Shown one piece after another: positions 8,431 to 17,220 of a stretch of 64,000 nt of DNA. A program made the position numbers and the translations under genes. The DNA comes from Microbacterium saperdae (GTDB lineage: Bacteria; Actinomycetota; Actinomycetes; Actinomycetales; Microbacteriaceae), in assembly GCF_006716345.1 (NCBI RefSeq), contig NZ_VFOX01000001.1:992001-1056000 (forward strand), given 5' to 3'. The number at the start of each line of letters is the position of its first letter. The stretch's first letter is position 1. The notes below the pieces were generated by a model. The model was not told the origin of the DNA, made no database searches, and saw only the letters and a program-made list of their open reading frames with translations.

Positions 8431-10112
8431 GATGTCGTCTCTTTCTGGTGGGAGGGGAAGGACGCCGTGGCTTCCGCCACGGCGTGGCGTGCACCGGCGG
8501 CGTCGTCCGCTGCCAGTGCGATCTCTGCGAGGTTGCGGGCCTCGTCGAGGGTGCGTTCGGAGAGGGTGTGGCGCACGTCGGCCAGCGCGGACGGGGCCAT
8601 CGACAGGCTCGTCGCCCCGAGGCCAACGAGCACGACCGCGAGCAAGGGGTCAGCAGCAGCCTCGCCGCAGATCCCGATGGGCTTGCCGAGTCGCGCGCCG
8701 GCAGTGCCGACTTCGCGCACCAGGCGCAGCACTGCCGGGTGCCACGGGTCCTGGAAGCCGGCGACGGAACCCAGCAGCCGGTCGGCGGCCATGGTGTACT
8801 GCGTGAGATCGTTCGTGCCGATCGAGGCGAAGTCGGCATGCGCGAGCACCCGATCGGCGAGCAGCGCGCTCGCCGGGACCTCGACCATGACCCCTGCGGT
8901 CTTCAGCCCGTACTCGCGCGCGAGGGCGGTGAAGTACGCGGTCTCCTCGACGGTCGTGACCATCGGCGCCATGACCCACAGGTCCGCCTCGGTCAGCGCT
9001 TCCGCCTCGGCGAGCGCCGTGAGCTGTTCGCGGAGGATGTCCTCGCTGGCGCGCAGCGCGCGCAGCCCGCGGAGCCCCAGCGCGGGATTCTCCTCGTGCG
9101 CGTCGTTGAGGAAGGCGAGCGGCTTGTCGGCGCCGGCATCGAGCATCCGCACGACGACCTTCTTGCCGGGGAACGCCGCCAACAGCTCGCGGTACGACTC
9201 GCGCTGCTGCGCGATCGTCGGCGCCTGCGTGGCGGAGAGGAACAGGAACTCGGTGCGGAACAGCCCGACGCCCTCGGCCCCGCGTTCGACGGCATCGGAC
9301 GCGTCTGCAGGTTTCCCCAGATTCGCCAGCAGCGCGATCGGCGTGCCGTCGGCGAGGGCGCCGGGGGTCAGGGGGGCCGCGTCCGCCGAGCGCCGCTCGG
9401 CTGCCCGCTGCGCGGCGCGATCCTTCTCCTCCTCGGAGGGATCGGCGGTGACCAGCCCGGCCGCGGCATCGACGATGACGGTCTGGCCGTTGGTCAGCGC
9501 CGTGGCGTCGACCGCGCCGACGATCGCGACGATGCCCTTCTCGCGGGCGAGGATCGCGGTGTGCGAGGTCGGGCCGCCGTCGGTCGTGATCAGCGCAAGC
9601 ACCTGATCGAGGTCGAGCAGCGCGGTGTCGGCGGGTGCCAGGTCGCGGGCCACCAGGACGAAGGGGTGCCCGGGGTTCGGGATGCCGGGGGCGTCCACAC
9701 CCCGCAGGTGCGCCAGCACACGCTGGGCGATGTCGTCGAGGTCGGCCGCACGCTCGCCGAGGTAACCGCCGACCGCCTCCAGGGTGGCGCGGAAACCGGC
9801 GAAGGCGTCGTGCACGGCCCACTCTGCCGTGGCGCCGGAGTCGAGACGGGTGTCGACCTCGTCCTGCAGGGTCGGGTCCTCGGCGATCATGGCCTGTGCT
9901 TCGAGCACGTCCTGGGCCGAACCGCCGGCGGCGGCACCGCGTTCGTTCAGCTCCCGAGCGACCACGGCCACGGCATCCCGTACCCGGGTGCGCTCCGCGT
10001 CGGCCCCGCGCGTGCTGGGCGCCTGGTCGGGTGCCGGCAACGCCTCGGTCATCCGGACGACGGTGCCCTGGGCGACGCCGAGACCGATGCCCACTCCGCG
10101 CAGCGTGCTCAT
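8427..10112 (-). CDS. ptsI: PTS enzyme I (phosphoenolpyruvate-protein phosphotransferase)
   Basis: A 561-residue enzyme I that moves phosphate from phosphoenolpyruvate to HPr. The active His184 lies in TDGGPTSHTAILAREKG. The C-terminal PEP-binding barrel carries the family's VMVEVPASALLAD and IGTNDLTQY stretches and the catalytic cysteine in GICGEAA. The length is normal (about 570). It overlaps both neighbours, HPr upstream and mtlA downstream, by four bases. No other enzyme I is in the window, so this is probably the general PTS enzyme of the cell and its expression may follow mannitol control. Confidence 0.95.
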   Translation of the reverse strand: MSTLRGVGIGLGVAQGTVVRMTEALPAPDQAPSTRGADAERTRVRDAVAVVARELNERGAAAGGSAQDVLEAQAMIAEDPTLQDEVDTRLDSGATAEWAVHDAFAGFRATLEAVGGYLGERAADLDDIAQRVLAHLRGVDAPGIPNPGHPFVLVARDLAPADTALLDLDQVLALITTDGGPTSHTAILAREKGIVAIVGAVDATALTNGQTVIVDAAAGLVTADPSEEEKDRAAQRAAERRSADAAPLTPGALADGTPIALLANLGKPADASDAVERGAEGVGLFRTEFLFLSATQAPTIAQQRESYRELLAAFPGKKVVVRMLDAGADKPLAFLNDAHEENPALGLRGLRALRASEDILREQLTALAEAEALTEADLWVMAPMVTTVEETAYFTALAREYGLKTAGVMVEVPASALLADRVLAHADFASIGTNDLTQYTMAADRLLGSVAGFQDPWHPAVLRLVREVGTAGARLGKPIGICGEAAADPLLAVVLVGLGATSLSMAPSALADVRHTLSERTLDEARNLAEIALAADDAAGARHAVAEATASFPSHQKETTS

Positions 10113-10396
10113 CCGGCGGAGTCCTGGTCGTGGTCGGTCGTGAGCAGCTCGGTGAGGGTGTCGATCACGTTCTCGGCGTCGGCGCCGTCACCGTCGACCG
10201 TGAGGGTGACATAGTCGCCGTACTCGATCGCGAGCGCGATGACGCCCAGGATGCTGGCGGCGTTGACCGGCTTGCCGGAATCCTTGGCGATCGTGACCGG
10301 GACGCCTGAGTCCTTCGCGGCCTGTGCGAACAGCTTCGCGGGACGGGCGTGCAGCCCGTGCGATGAACCGATGCGAACGGTGCGAGAGGTGGTCAT
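10109..10396 (-). CDS. ptsH: phosphocarrier protein HPr
   Basis: A 95-residue HPr. The phospho-acceptor is His16 in SSHGLHARPA, and Ser48 in NAASILGVIAL is at the place of the regulatory serine (Ser46) of Gram-positive HPr. It relays phosphate from enzyme I to the EIIA proteins. Its start overlaps the orphan IIB gene and its stop overlaps ptsI, each by four bases. A second, more divergent HPr is encoded at 12806-13069. Confidence 0.95.
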   Translation of the reverse strand: MTTSRTVRIGSSHGLHARPAKLFAQAAKDSGVPVTIAKDSGKPVNAASILGVIALAIEYGDYVTLTVDGDGADAENVIDTLTELLTTDHDQDSAG

Positions 10397-10710
10397 GATG
10401 TTCCTTTCGGGGTGCTGCTGACGTCGGGGAGAAGGGCGCGGGCGATCGCGAGCGTGCGCTCGCCGGACCGGTCCGCGAAGACATCCGGAGGAAGGAGGGC
10501 GACCGGGCTGCTCACCGCGCCACGGATCGCCGTGAGCCGGTCGGCGAGGTGCGGACCGACGAGGACGAGGTCGTGCGCACCGTCGATGACGGAGCTCTCC
10601 ATGCCCGCGGAGGCGTCCCAGTCGAGACCGACCTCAGCGGCCGCGCGTCGGAGTCGCTGAGCGACGAACGTGCTGGACGCACCGGCGCCGCACACTACGA
10701 GGATCCTCAT
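10393..10710 (-). CDS. orphan PTS EIIB component (lactose/cellobiose type)
   Basis: A 105-residue protein beginning MRILVVCGAGASSTFVAQRL, the phosphocysteine loop of small EIIB proteins of the lactose/cellobiose class (Cys7). No EIIA or EIIC partner of that class lies nearby. The start at 10710 is supported by AGGAAGG upstream; a longer frame runs into the divergent regulator promoter and is not believed. As first gene of the chain IIB-HPr-enzyme I-MtlA it may serve a permease elsewhere or act as a phosphorylation-dependent signal, for example towards the PRD regulator. The role is inferred. Confidence 0.82.
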   Translation of the reverse strand: MRILVVCGAGASSTFVAQRLRRAAAEVGLDWDASAGMESSVIDGAHDLVLVGPHLADRLTAIRGAVSSPVALLPPDVFADRSGERTLAIARALLPDVSSTPKGTS

Positions 10711-10770
10711 CGATGCCACCTTCCTGAGAACAGTCTGTGAAAGGACGAGGTGCGTCACCACCACGTTCCT

Positions 10771-10799
10771 TTCCGCCCCTGCGGAACATCGGTTTCCGC
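10771..10799. promoter_or_regulatory. alternating TTCCGC repeats in PTS/regulator divergent region
   Basis: In the 166 bases between the divergent IIB gene and the PRD regulator, the 6-mer TTCCGC occurs at 10771-10776, its complement GCGGAA at 10781-10786, and TTCCGC again at 10794-10799. Adjacent copies form inverted repeats with spacers of 4 and 7 bases. This could be an operator for the regulator or a pair of mutually exclusive RNA hairpins. It may also be chance in GC-rich DNA. Confidence 0.4.
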
Positions 10800-10876
10800 G
10801 CATGCCCCGCGGCGAACTGACATCATGGAGAGACGTCAGGACAGTGCAGTCAGCACGTGGAGGAGTCGGAGGGATC

Positions 10877-12799
10877 ATGTCGCGCCAGCGCCAGGACCAG
10901 CTGCTCTCGACCCTCCTTCGTCAGGGGACATGGGCGACGGCCGGCAGCCTCGCCGATCTGCTCGGCGTCACCCCGCGCAGCGTTCGCTCCTACGTCGCCG
11001 CGTTGAACGGCCGCACGGCGGACGGAGACGCCGTCGAATCCGGTTCGGCGGGGTACCGCGCCGGCCCCGGTGCGCGCGCTGCACTCCGCATTCGTCAGAC
11101 CGGTGAGTCGGCACCCCGCGACCGCCTGCACGGCCTCGTGCGTACGCTGCTCGACGCGCCAACCGGCATCGACGTCTTCGAGACCGCCGATCGTCTGCAC
11201 GTCAGCGAAGCCACACTCGAAGCCGATCTAGCCCGTGTGCGTGCGCTGATCGACGGCACCGACCTGACGCTCGAGAGGGACCGGGAGATCGTGCGGCTGC
11301 GCGGCAACGAGACGGCGCAACGTCGACTGCTCAGCCGACTCGCGCACGACGAGATGGACGCCGCCTCCTTCCATCCGGAGACGTTCCGGCGCGCTCTCGC
11401 CGGCAACGCGGTCGCGGCGCACGCCGTCGCGCCGTTCAAGTCCGCGCTGGTGCGGGAGCTCGGAGAGCTCGGCTACTACGTCAACGAGCTCGCGATCTCC
11501 GATGTGCTGCTGCACATCGCCATCGCCGCCGAACGCGTGGCCGCCGGTCACGCGCTGGAGTCCGCCCCGTCGGGTGCTCGCGCCGAGATCCCGCAGGTCG
11601 GTGCCGTGATCGCGCGTCTGGCCGGCGAGCATTTCGCCGTGGCGCTCGGCGACGGGGACAGCGATCACCTCGCCTCCCTCGTGCTGACGCGCATCGTCGC
11701 GCCCGGGGAGGACGCCGCCGGCGATGTCGCCCGCAGCGGTGTGGACCCCGAGGTCGAAGCGGCCGTGCGCGCCGAGGTGCAGCGCGCGGCAGAGGACTAT
11801 CAGGTCGACCTGGTCGACGAGACCTTCCAGCTCCGGCTCGCGCTGCATGTGCAGAACCTGCTGCGGCGGGCCGAGGAGAGTGCACTCACGCGCAATCCGC
11901 TCACCCGATCGCTCAAGACGTCGTACCCGATGATCTTCGAGGTCGCCGTCTCCATCGCCAGTGGGCTGCACGACCGCCTGGGCGCCCCCATCCATGACGA
12001 CGAGATCGCGTACATCGCGATGCACGTCGGCGGACGCCTCGAGCGCAGTCGCAAGGCCGAGTCGATCCTGACCGCCACCATCGTCTGTCCCGGGTATTAC
12101 GAGCTCCACGAACTGCTCCGCTCCAGCGTCGACCGCTCACTCGGGTCGGCGATCGAGGTGACCAGCGTGATCACCAACGTCGACCCCGACTGGGCCTCCT
12201 TCGACACCGACCTCGTGCTCAGCACGATCGAACCCGGGGCATCCGGTGATCGCTTCGTGCGCATCCAGCCCTTCCTGACCGACTCCGACGTCGATCGCAT
12301 CCAGTCGGCAGCGGGTCGTGTGCGCCGCGGACGCCGCCTGACACGCCTGCGCGGTGAGCTGGCGCGCTACTTCCACGCCGACGCGTACGTGTCTCCGCTC
12401 CCCGACGAAGGCGAGGAGGCGATCATCCGGCGCCTGGGCGGGCTTCTGGTCCAGGCCGGCCTGATCGGTGAGGACTACATCGACAACACGATCGCGCGCG
12501 AGCAGATGTCGTCGACAGCGTTCACCGACGCGCTCGCCGTTCCCCACGCGCTGCAGATGACGGCGACCAGGACCGCCATCGCGATCGGCGTCGCCGACGG
12601 CTCGGCAGCCTGGGGCGACGGACGGGTGCAGGTCGTCGCGCTCGCCGCTTTCAGCGAGAGCGACCGCGCCGCGTTCCAGACCGTGTTCGAGCAGCTCGTG
12701 GAGGTGTTCAGCGAACGCGAGAGCGTGCAGCGGATCGTTCGCAGGGCCACGAGCTTCGAGACCTTCCTCGACGAGCTCGTCGCGGTGATCGACGGCTGA
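10877..12799 (+). CDS. mtlR: PRD-domain transcriptional activator, MtlR/BglG type
   Basis: A 640-residue PTS-controlled regulator. In order: N-terminal winged helix (about 1-60, SLADLLGVTPRSVRSYV), second HTH region (about 80-150), two PRD domains (about 190-400) with candidate regulatory histidines such as the one in YIAMHVGGRLE, a EIIB-like domain with Cys404 (IVCPGYYELHELL) and a EIIA-like domain with His557 (AVPHALQM). This is the layout of MtlR, a DNA-binding activator phosphorylated by HPr and EII proteins, rather than of RNA-binding antiterminators. It is divergent from the PTS chain, which it very likely controls. ATG 10877 follows GGAGTCGGAGGG; a longer frame is not believed. Confidence 0.88.
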   Translation: MSRQRQDQLLSTLLRQGTWATAGSLADLLGVTPRSVRSYVAALNGRTADGDAVESGSAGYRAGPGARAALRIRQTGESAPRDRLHGLVRTLLDAPTGIDVFETADRLHVSEATLEADLARVRALIDGTDLTLERDREIVRLRGNETAQRRLLSRLAHDEMDAASFHPETFRRALAGNAVAAHAVAPFKSALVRELGELGYYVNELAISDVLLHIAIAAERVAAGHALESAPSGARAEIPQVGAVIARLAGEHFAVALGDGDSDHLASLVLTRIVAPGEDAAGDVARSGVDPEVEAAVRAEVQRAAEDYQVDLVDETFQLRLALHVQNLLRRAEESALTRNPLTRSLKTSYPMIFEVAVSIASGLHDRLGAPIHDDEIAYIAMHVGGRLERSRKAESILTATIVCPGYYELHELLRSSVDRSLGSAIEVTSVITNVDPDWASFDTDLVLSTIEPGASGDRFVRIQPFLTDSDVDRIQSAAGRVRRGRRLTRLRGELARYFHADAYVSPLPDEGEEAIIRRLGGLLVQAGLIGEDYIDNTIAREQMSSTAFTDALAVPHALQMTATRTAIAIGVADGSAAWGDGRVQVVALAAFSESDRAAFQTVFEQLVEVFSERESVQRIVRRATSFETFLDELVAVIDG

Positions 12800-12805
12800 T
12801 CTCCG

Positions 12806-13069
12806 TCAGCGTCGCGGCGCGAGGACCTCGCTCAGGGTGTCCAGCACGGCAGCGGCGTCCGAGGACTCCCTGGTCTCGAGCGTGACGGCATCGCCGGGGG
12901 CCAGGGCCAGGTCCATGACCGCCAGCACGCTGCTGAGGTCGACGACCACCCCGTCTGCGGTGCGCAGGGTCACCGCATCACCGTGGGCCTGCACGACGCG
13001 CACGAGTTCGGCGACCGGTCGCGCGTGCACGCCGTTGTGCGCGGTGATGGTGACGTGACGGCTCAGCAT
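12806..13069 (-). CDS. second HPr-family phosphocarrier
   Basis: An 87-residue HPr paralogue: active His15 in HNGVHARPVAEL and Ser47 in the SVLAVMDL helix at the regulatory serine position. It differs clearly from the ptsH product in the same locus. It converges on the regulator gene with only six bases between stops. TAGCAT lies six bases before its ATG, so it is probably a leaderless single-gene transcript. It could serve a separate phosphorelay (for example a DhaM-like or regulatory branch) or signal to the PRD regulator; no partner is visible here. Confidence 0.85.
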   Translation of the reverse strand: MLSRHVTITAHNGVHARPVAELVRVVQAHGDAVTLRTADGVVVDLSSVLAVMDLALAPGDAVTLETRESSDAAAVLDTLSEVLAPRR

Positions 13070-13081
13070 GCTCCGATGCTA

Positions 13082-13117
13082 GCCGTGGTCCGCGCACGAG
13101 TGCCAGCGGACCACGGC
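13082..13117 (-). terminator. terminator after phosphosugar mutase gene
   Basis: Arms 13082-13093 and 13106-13117 make a perfect 12-bp stem, with GCAC/GTGC able to pair inside the loop. It lies seven bases past the mutase stop. No T-run follows. It also overlaps the region where the -35 element of the second HPr gene should be. Confidence 0.65.
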
Positions 13118-13123
13118 AGCGCG

Positions 13124-14794
13124 TCAGGAGCGCTCTTCGAGAAGGACGCGGACACCGGCCTCGAGTGCGGCCACGACGTCGCGGGCGCCCTCGGCGGAGT
13201 CCGCCTTCGCGTCGATGTACACCTTGAGCTTCGGCTCGGTGCCGCTCGGGCGCACGATCACGCGCGAACCGTCGGCCAGGCGGTAGCGCAGCACGTCGCC
13301 CGCGGGCTGACCGGGCGCCGCCTGCAGCAGGTCCTCGGCCACGGCGATCGACTGGGTGCCGATGTGTGCGGGCGGCAGGGAACGCAGCGACAGCATCACG
13401 GTGCCGATGATCGAGAGGTCCTCGACGCGCACCGAGACCTGGCCGCTCGCGAAGTGGCCGTAGGTGTCTCCGAGCTCGGAGAGCAGGTCGGCGAGCCCGA
13501 GGCCACGGTCACGGGCCTCGGCCGCGAGACCGAGGATCGCGACCGCTGCGGAGATACCGTCCTTGTCGCGCACGGTCTCGGGGTTCACGAGATAGCCCAG
13601 GGCCTCCTCGAAGCCGAAGACGATGCCCGGAGCGCGGGAGATCCATTTGAAGCCCGTGAGCGTCTCGTGGAAGTCCAGCCCGTGGTGGGCGGCGACCGCG
13701 CTGAGACCGGGCGAGGACACCAGAGAGCAGGCGAGCGAGGCACCCGGTGTTCCTTCCGCGGCGCGTGCGGCGCGGGCGCCGAGGAGCAGCCCGACCTCGT
13801 TGCCCGTCAGCCGACGCCAGCCGTCCGCTGCGGACTCGTCGGGGATGGCGACGGCGAGGCGATCCGCATCGGGGTCGTTGGCGAGGATGAAGTCGGCCTT
13901 GGCCCGACGTGCCCGGGCGAAGGCCAGGTCCATGGCCCCCGGCTCCTCGGGGTTCGGGAACGAGACGGTGCGGAACCGGGCATCCGGGCGCAGCTGCTGA
14001 TCGACCACAGCCGGCTGCGGATAGCCGGCGGTGGTCAGGATGCGCGACAGCGTCTCCCATCCGACGCCGTGCATCGCCGTGTAGACCCAGCGCAGTCCAT
14101 CCGCACCCGCCGGAGCGGGGGCGACGGCCGCTGTCGCCGCGACGTACGCGTCGACGACGGCCTCCGGTGCGATCTCGTAGGCGGTGGAGCGGGGGAGCGC
14201 CGGTACCCGGAGCGTGTCGGCGACCCGCTGGATCTGCGCGGCGATCTCGGCATCGGCAGGGGCGACGATCTGCGATCCCTGGTCGTCACCGCCGAGGTAG
14301 ACCTTGTAGCCGTTGTCGTTCGGAGGGTTGTGGCTGGCGGTCACCATCACACCCGCGTCGGCGCCGAAGTGCCGCACCGCGAAGGCCAGCACGGGAGTCG
14401 GCAGCAGTCGGGGCAGCAGGATCGCCCGCAGACCGGCCCCGGCGAAGATCTCGGCGGAGTCCGTCGCGAAGACCCGGGAGTTGCGCCGACCGTCATAGCC
14501 GATCACGACCGTCGGGGTCGCGCCGTGCGCGCGCTCGCTGAGGTACGCCGCGAAGCCGGCGGCGGCCTGCGCGACCAGCACCCGGTTCATGCGGTTGCTG
14601 CCAGCGCCGAGCTCTCCGCGCAGACCCGCTGTGCCGAAGGCGAGACGTGCACCGAAACGGTCGTCGAGCTCGGCGACCGCCGCCTCATCGCCGCCCGAGG
14701 CGCGCGTGATGAGCCCGGCGAGCTCGTCCCGGGTCTCGTGGTCGGGGTCCTGCCGCAGCCATGCTCGCGCCTGCGCGAGCCGCTCCTCGCTCAC
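13124..14794 (-). CDS. phospho-sugar mutase (phosphoglucomutase/phosphomannomutase)
   Basis: A 556-residue alpha-D-phosphohexomutase. It carries FGTAGLRG near the N-terminus, the phosphoserine loop VMVTASHNPP, the metal loop NDPDADRLAVAI, the sugar-binding loop GFEEALGY and the C-terminal phosphate-binding RPSGTEPKLKVY. These enzymes interconvert 1- and 6-phosphates of hexoses, or pentose phosphates in the PGM2/PmmB group, to which its length and pairing with PNP point. It overlaps the upstream purine nucleoside phosphorylase by four bases, so removal of ribose 1-phosphate released by PNP is a likely job. Mycobacterium has the same pair (deoD-pmmB). Confidence 0.9.
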   Translation of the reverse strand: MSEERLAQARAWLRQDPDHETRDELAGLITRASGGDEAAVAELDDRFGARLAFGTAGLRGELGAGSNRMNRVLVAQAAAGFAAYLSERAHGATPTVVIGYDGRRNSRVFATDSAEIFAGAGLRAILLPRLLPTPVLAFAVRHFGADAGVMVTASHNPPNDNGYKVYLGGDDQGSQIVAPADAEIAAQIQRVADTLRVPALPRSTAYEIAPEAVVDAYVAATAAVAPAPAGADGLRWVYTAMHGVGWETLSRILTTAGYPQPAVVDQQLRPDARFRTVSFPNPEEPGAMDLAFARARRAKADFILANDPDADRLAVAIPDESAADGWRRLTGNEVGLLLGARAARAAEGTPGASLACSLVSSPGLSAVAAHHGLDFHETLTGFKWISRAPGIVFGFEEALGYLVNPETVRDKDGISAAVAILGLAAEARDRGLGLADLLSELGDTYGHFASGQVSVRVEDLSIIGTVMLSLRSLPPAHIGTQSIAVAEDLLQAAPGQPAGDVLRYRLADGSRVIVRPSGTEPKLKVYIDAKADSAEGARDVVAALEAGVRVLLEERS

Positions 14795-15624
14795 AGCGCC
14801 TCGACCACGCGGGCCAGCAGGGCGGAGATCACCGGTTCGGCTTCGCGGCCGGCCTCGATCACCTCGGCATGGCTCAGCGGCGTCTTCTGGATGCCGGCGG
14901 CGAGGTTCGTGATGAGCGAGAAGCCCAGCACCTCCATTCCGGCTTCGCGGGCGGCGATGGCCTCGAGCGCGGTCGACATGCCGACGATGTGACCGCCGAT
15001 GATCTTCGCCATCTGCACCTCGGCCGGCGTTTCGTAGTGCGGGCCGCGGAACTGCGTGTAGACGCCCTCGTCGAGCGAGGGGTCGACGCTGCGGGCCACA
15101 TCGCGCAGGCGCGAGGAGTACAGGTCGGTCAGGTCGATGAACGTGGCTCCCTCGAGCGGGGAGTCGGCCGTGAGGTTGATGTGGTCGCTGATCAGCACGG
15201 GCTGACCGGGCGTCCAGGTCTCGCGGATGCCGCCGGCGCCGTTGGTGAGCACCATGATCTTCGCGCCGGTCGCGGCGGCGGTGCGCACGCTGTGCACCAC
15301 GCGGCGGACGCCGTGATCCTCGTAGTAGTGGGTGCGCGCGCCGATGACGAGGACGTTCTTGCCGTCGGGCGTGCGGATGCTGCGGAGGGTTCCGACGTGA
15401 CCCTCGAGTGCGGGCTTCGAGAAGCCGGTGACCTCGGTCGCCGGGATCGTCGCGACCGTCTCGCCGATGATGTCGGCGGCCTTGCCCCAGCCGCTTCCGA
15501 GCGTGAGGGCGATGTCGTGGTTCTCGACGCCGGTCAGCCGCGCGATGTCGGCGGCGGCGGTGGCTGCGACCTCGAACGGGTTCGCAGTGGGGTCATCGAG
15601 GGGGTTGCTGTGTGTCTCGGGCAT
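14791..15624 (-). CDS. purine-nucleoside phosphorylase
   Basis: A 277-residue trimeric-type PNP that splits purine nucleosides with phosphate to base and ribose 1-phosphate. The phosphate loop LGSGWGKAAD is near residue 43, and VLTNGAGGI plus the MSTALEAIAAREAGMEVLG stretch are family hallmarks. It is translated with the mutase (four-base overlap). TAGAGT lies exactly six bases before the ATG, a leaderless arrangement. The gene is divergent from the Lpd-like reductase, with 57 bases between. Confidence 0.93.
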   Translation of the reverse strand: MPETHSNPLDDPTANPFEVAATAAADIARLTGVENHDIALTLGSGWGKAADIIGETVATIPATEVTGFSKPALEGHVGTLRSIRTPDGKNVLVIGARTHYYEDHGVRRVVHSVRTAAATGAKIMVLTNGAGGIRETWTPGQPVLISDHINLTADSPLEGATFIDLTDLYSSRLRDVARSVDPSLDEGVYTQFRGPHYETPAEVQMAKIIGGHIVGMSTALEAIAAREAGMEVLGFSLITNLAAGIQKTPLSHAEVIEAGREAEPVISALLARVVEAL

Positions 15625-15681
15625 GGATCCACTCTAGGAAGGTGCAGGCTCCGGTGCCAGGATTGCGCGAGAATGGTTTTC

Positions 15682-17121
15682 ATGTCTTCCACCACTTTCG
15701 AGCGCACTCAGCGCGTCGCCGTCCTCGGCGGCGGTCCCGGCGGTTACGAGGCGGCCCTGGCGGCCGCTCAGCTCGGAGCCGAGGTGACCCTGGTCGAACG
15801 CGTCGGTGTCGGAGGATCCGCGGTCCTGACAGACGTGGTGCCGTCCAAGAGCCTGATCGCCACGGCGGACGCCGCCGTCGCGATCTCCGAGGCGAGCGAC
15901 CTCGGCGTCAACTTCTACGCGAAGGGCGAGAACGGCAAGCCGCTCAAGCCGGAGATCGCGATCAACCTCGCTGCCGTGAACAAGCGCCTGGTCGCGCTCG
16001 CCGGGCAGCAGTCCGAGGACATGCGTGCGACGCTCCTCGAGGCCGGTGTGCGGATCCTCTCCGGTCACGGCCGTCTCGAGGGACCGACGGCGATCGTGGT
16101 GTCGACCGGTCAGGGCGGCACCGACTTCGACCGCATCGAGGCCGACACGATCATCGTGGCTGTCGGCGCCTCACCGCGGGAACTGGATTCGGCCAAGCCC
16201 GACGGCAAGCGCATCCTGACCTGGACCCAGCTCTACGACATGAAGGCGCTCCCCGAGCACCTCATCGTGGTCGGCTCCGGCGTCACCGGTGCCGAGTTCG
16301 CCTCGGCGTACATGAATCTGGGCGCGAAGGTGACACTGGTCTCCAGCCGCGAGCAGGTGCTCCCCGGCGAGGACAAGGATGCCGCGAGCGTCCTCGAGAA
16401 GGTTTTCAAGCGCGGCGGCATGCAGGTGCTGTCCAAGTCCCGCGCCGACAAGGTGCAGGCCGACAAGGACGGGGTCGTCGTGACCCTGTCGGATGGCCGG
16501 ACGGTCGAGGGCAGCCACTGTCTGATGGCGGTCGGCTCGATCCCCAACACGGCGGGGATCGGTCTCGAGGAGGCCGGCGTCGAGCTCGACGAATCCGGAC
16601 ACGTCCGCGTGAACAAGGTGGCGCGCACCTCGGTTCCCAACGTCTACGCGGTCGGCGACTGCACGAACTTCTTCCCCCTGGCATCCGTCGCCTCGATGCA
16701 GGGACGGACAGCGGTGTTCCACGCGCTCGGTGACATCGTGATCCCGCTCGAGCTGATCAAGATCACCTCGAACATCTTCACCGCCCCCGAGATCGCCACG
16801 GTCGGGTACTCCGAGAAGGACGTCGAGGACGGCATCGCCGACGGGCTCGTCTACAAGCTGCCGCTGGCGGCCAATCCGCGCGCGAAGATGATGGGCATCA
16901 AGGACGGCTTCGTCAAGATCATCGCCCGCAAGGGGTCGGGCACCGTCATCGGCGGCGTGATCGTCGCCCCCAAGGCCTCCGAGTTGATCTACCCGATCGC
17001 CGTCGCCGTCGAGCGGCGACTCACGGTCGACCAGGTGTCCCGCGTGTTCGCGGCCTACCCGTCGCTCTCGAGCAGCATCACGGATGCGAGCCGTGCGATG
17101 CACCTGGGCTACATCTCCTGA
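15682..17121 (+). CDS. NAD(P)H-quinone dehydrogenase, Lpd-like (LpdA/Rv3303c type)
   Basis: A 479-residue flavoprotein of the pyridine nucleotide-disulphide oxidoreductase family. The FAD loop is GGGPGGYE and the second nucleotide loop is VVGSGVTGAEF. Where true lipoamide dehydrogenases have the cysteine pair (GTCLNVGCIPSK), this one reads GSAVLTDVVPSK, so it has no redox disulphide. This is the feature of actinobacterial LpdA, which reduces quinones with NAD(P)H. Start at 15682: GAGAAT lies seven bases upstream, a fair leaderless -10; an ATG at 15673 would add three residues. The dehydrogenase lies next to PNP, as in Mycobacterium. Confidence 0.9.
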   Translation: MSSTTFERTQRVAVLGGGPGGYEAALAAAQLGAEVTLVERVGVGGSAVLTDVVPSKSLIATADAAVAISEASDLGVNFYAKGENGKPLKPEIAINLAAVNKRLVALAGQQSEDMRATLLEAGVRILSGHGRLEGPTAIVVSTGQGGTDFDRIEADTIIVAVGASPRELDSAKPDGKRILTWTQLYDMKALPEHLIVVGSGVTGAEFASAYMNLGAKVTLVSSREQVLPGEDKDAASVLEKVFKRGGMQVLSKSRADKVQADKDGVVVTLSDGRTVEGSHCLMAVGSIPNTAGIGLEEAGVELDESGHVRVNKVARTSVPNVYAVGDCTNFFPLASVASMQGRTAVFHALGDIVIPLELIKITSNIFTAPEIATVGYSEKDVEDGIADGLVYKLPLAANPRAKMMGIKDGFVKIIARKGSGTVIGGVIVAPKASELIYPIAVAVERRLTVDQVSRVFAAYPSLSSSITDASRAMHLGYIS

Positions 17122-17131
17122 GGCGCAGCCC

Positions 17132-17179
17132 GACGACAGGAAAGGCGCCCCACCGCGGTGGGGCGCCTTTCCTGTCGTC
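17132..17179. terminator. bidirectional terminator, perfect 24-bp palindrome arms
   Basis: Bases 17132-17155 and 17156-17179 are perfect reverse complements, centred on CCACCG/CGGTGG. It lies between the convergent reductase and biotin carboxylase genes. The AAAGG/CCTTT segments give short T-runs on both strands, so it should stop transcription from both sides. Confidence 0.85.
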
Positions 17180-17220
17180 TGAGTTCCCGAGCCCGGCGAG
17201 GGGCCCTGAGCGTTCGAAGA

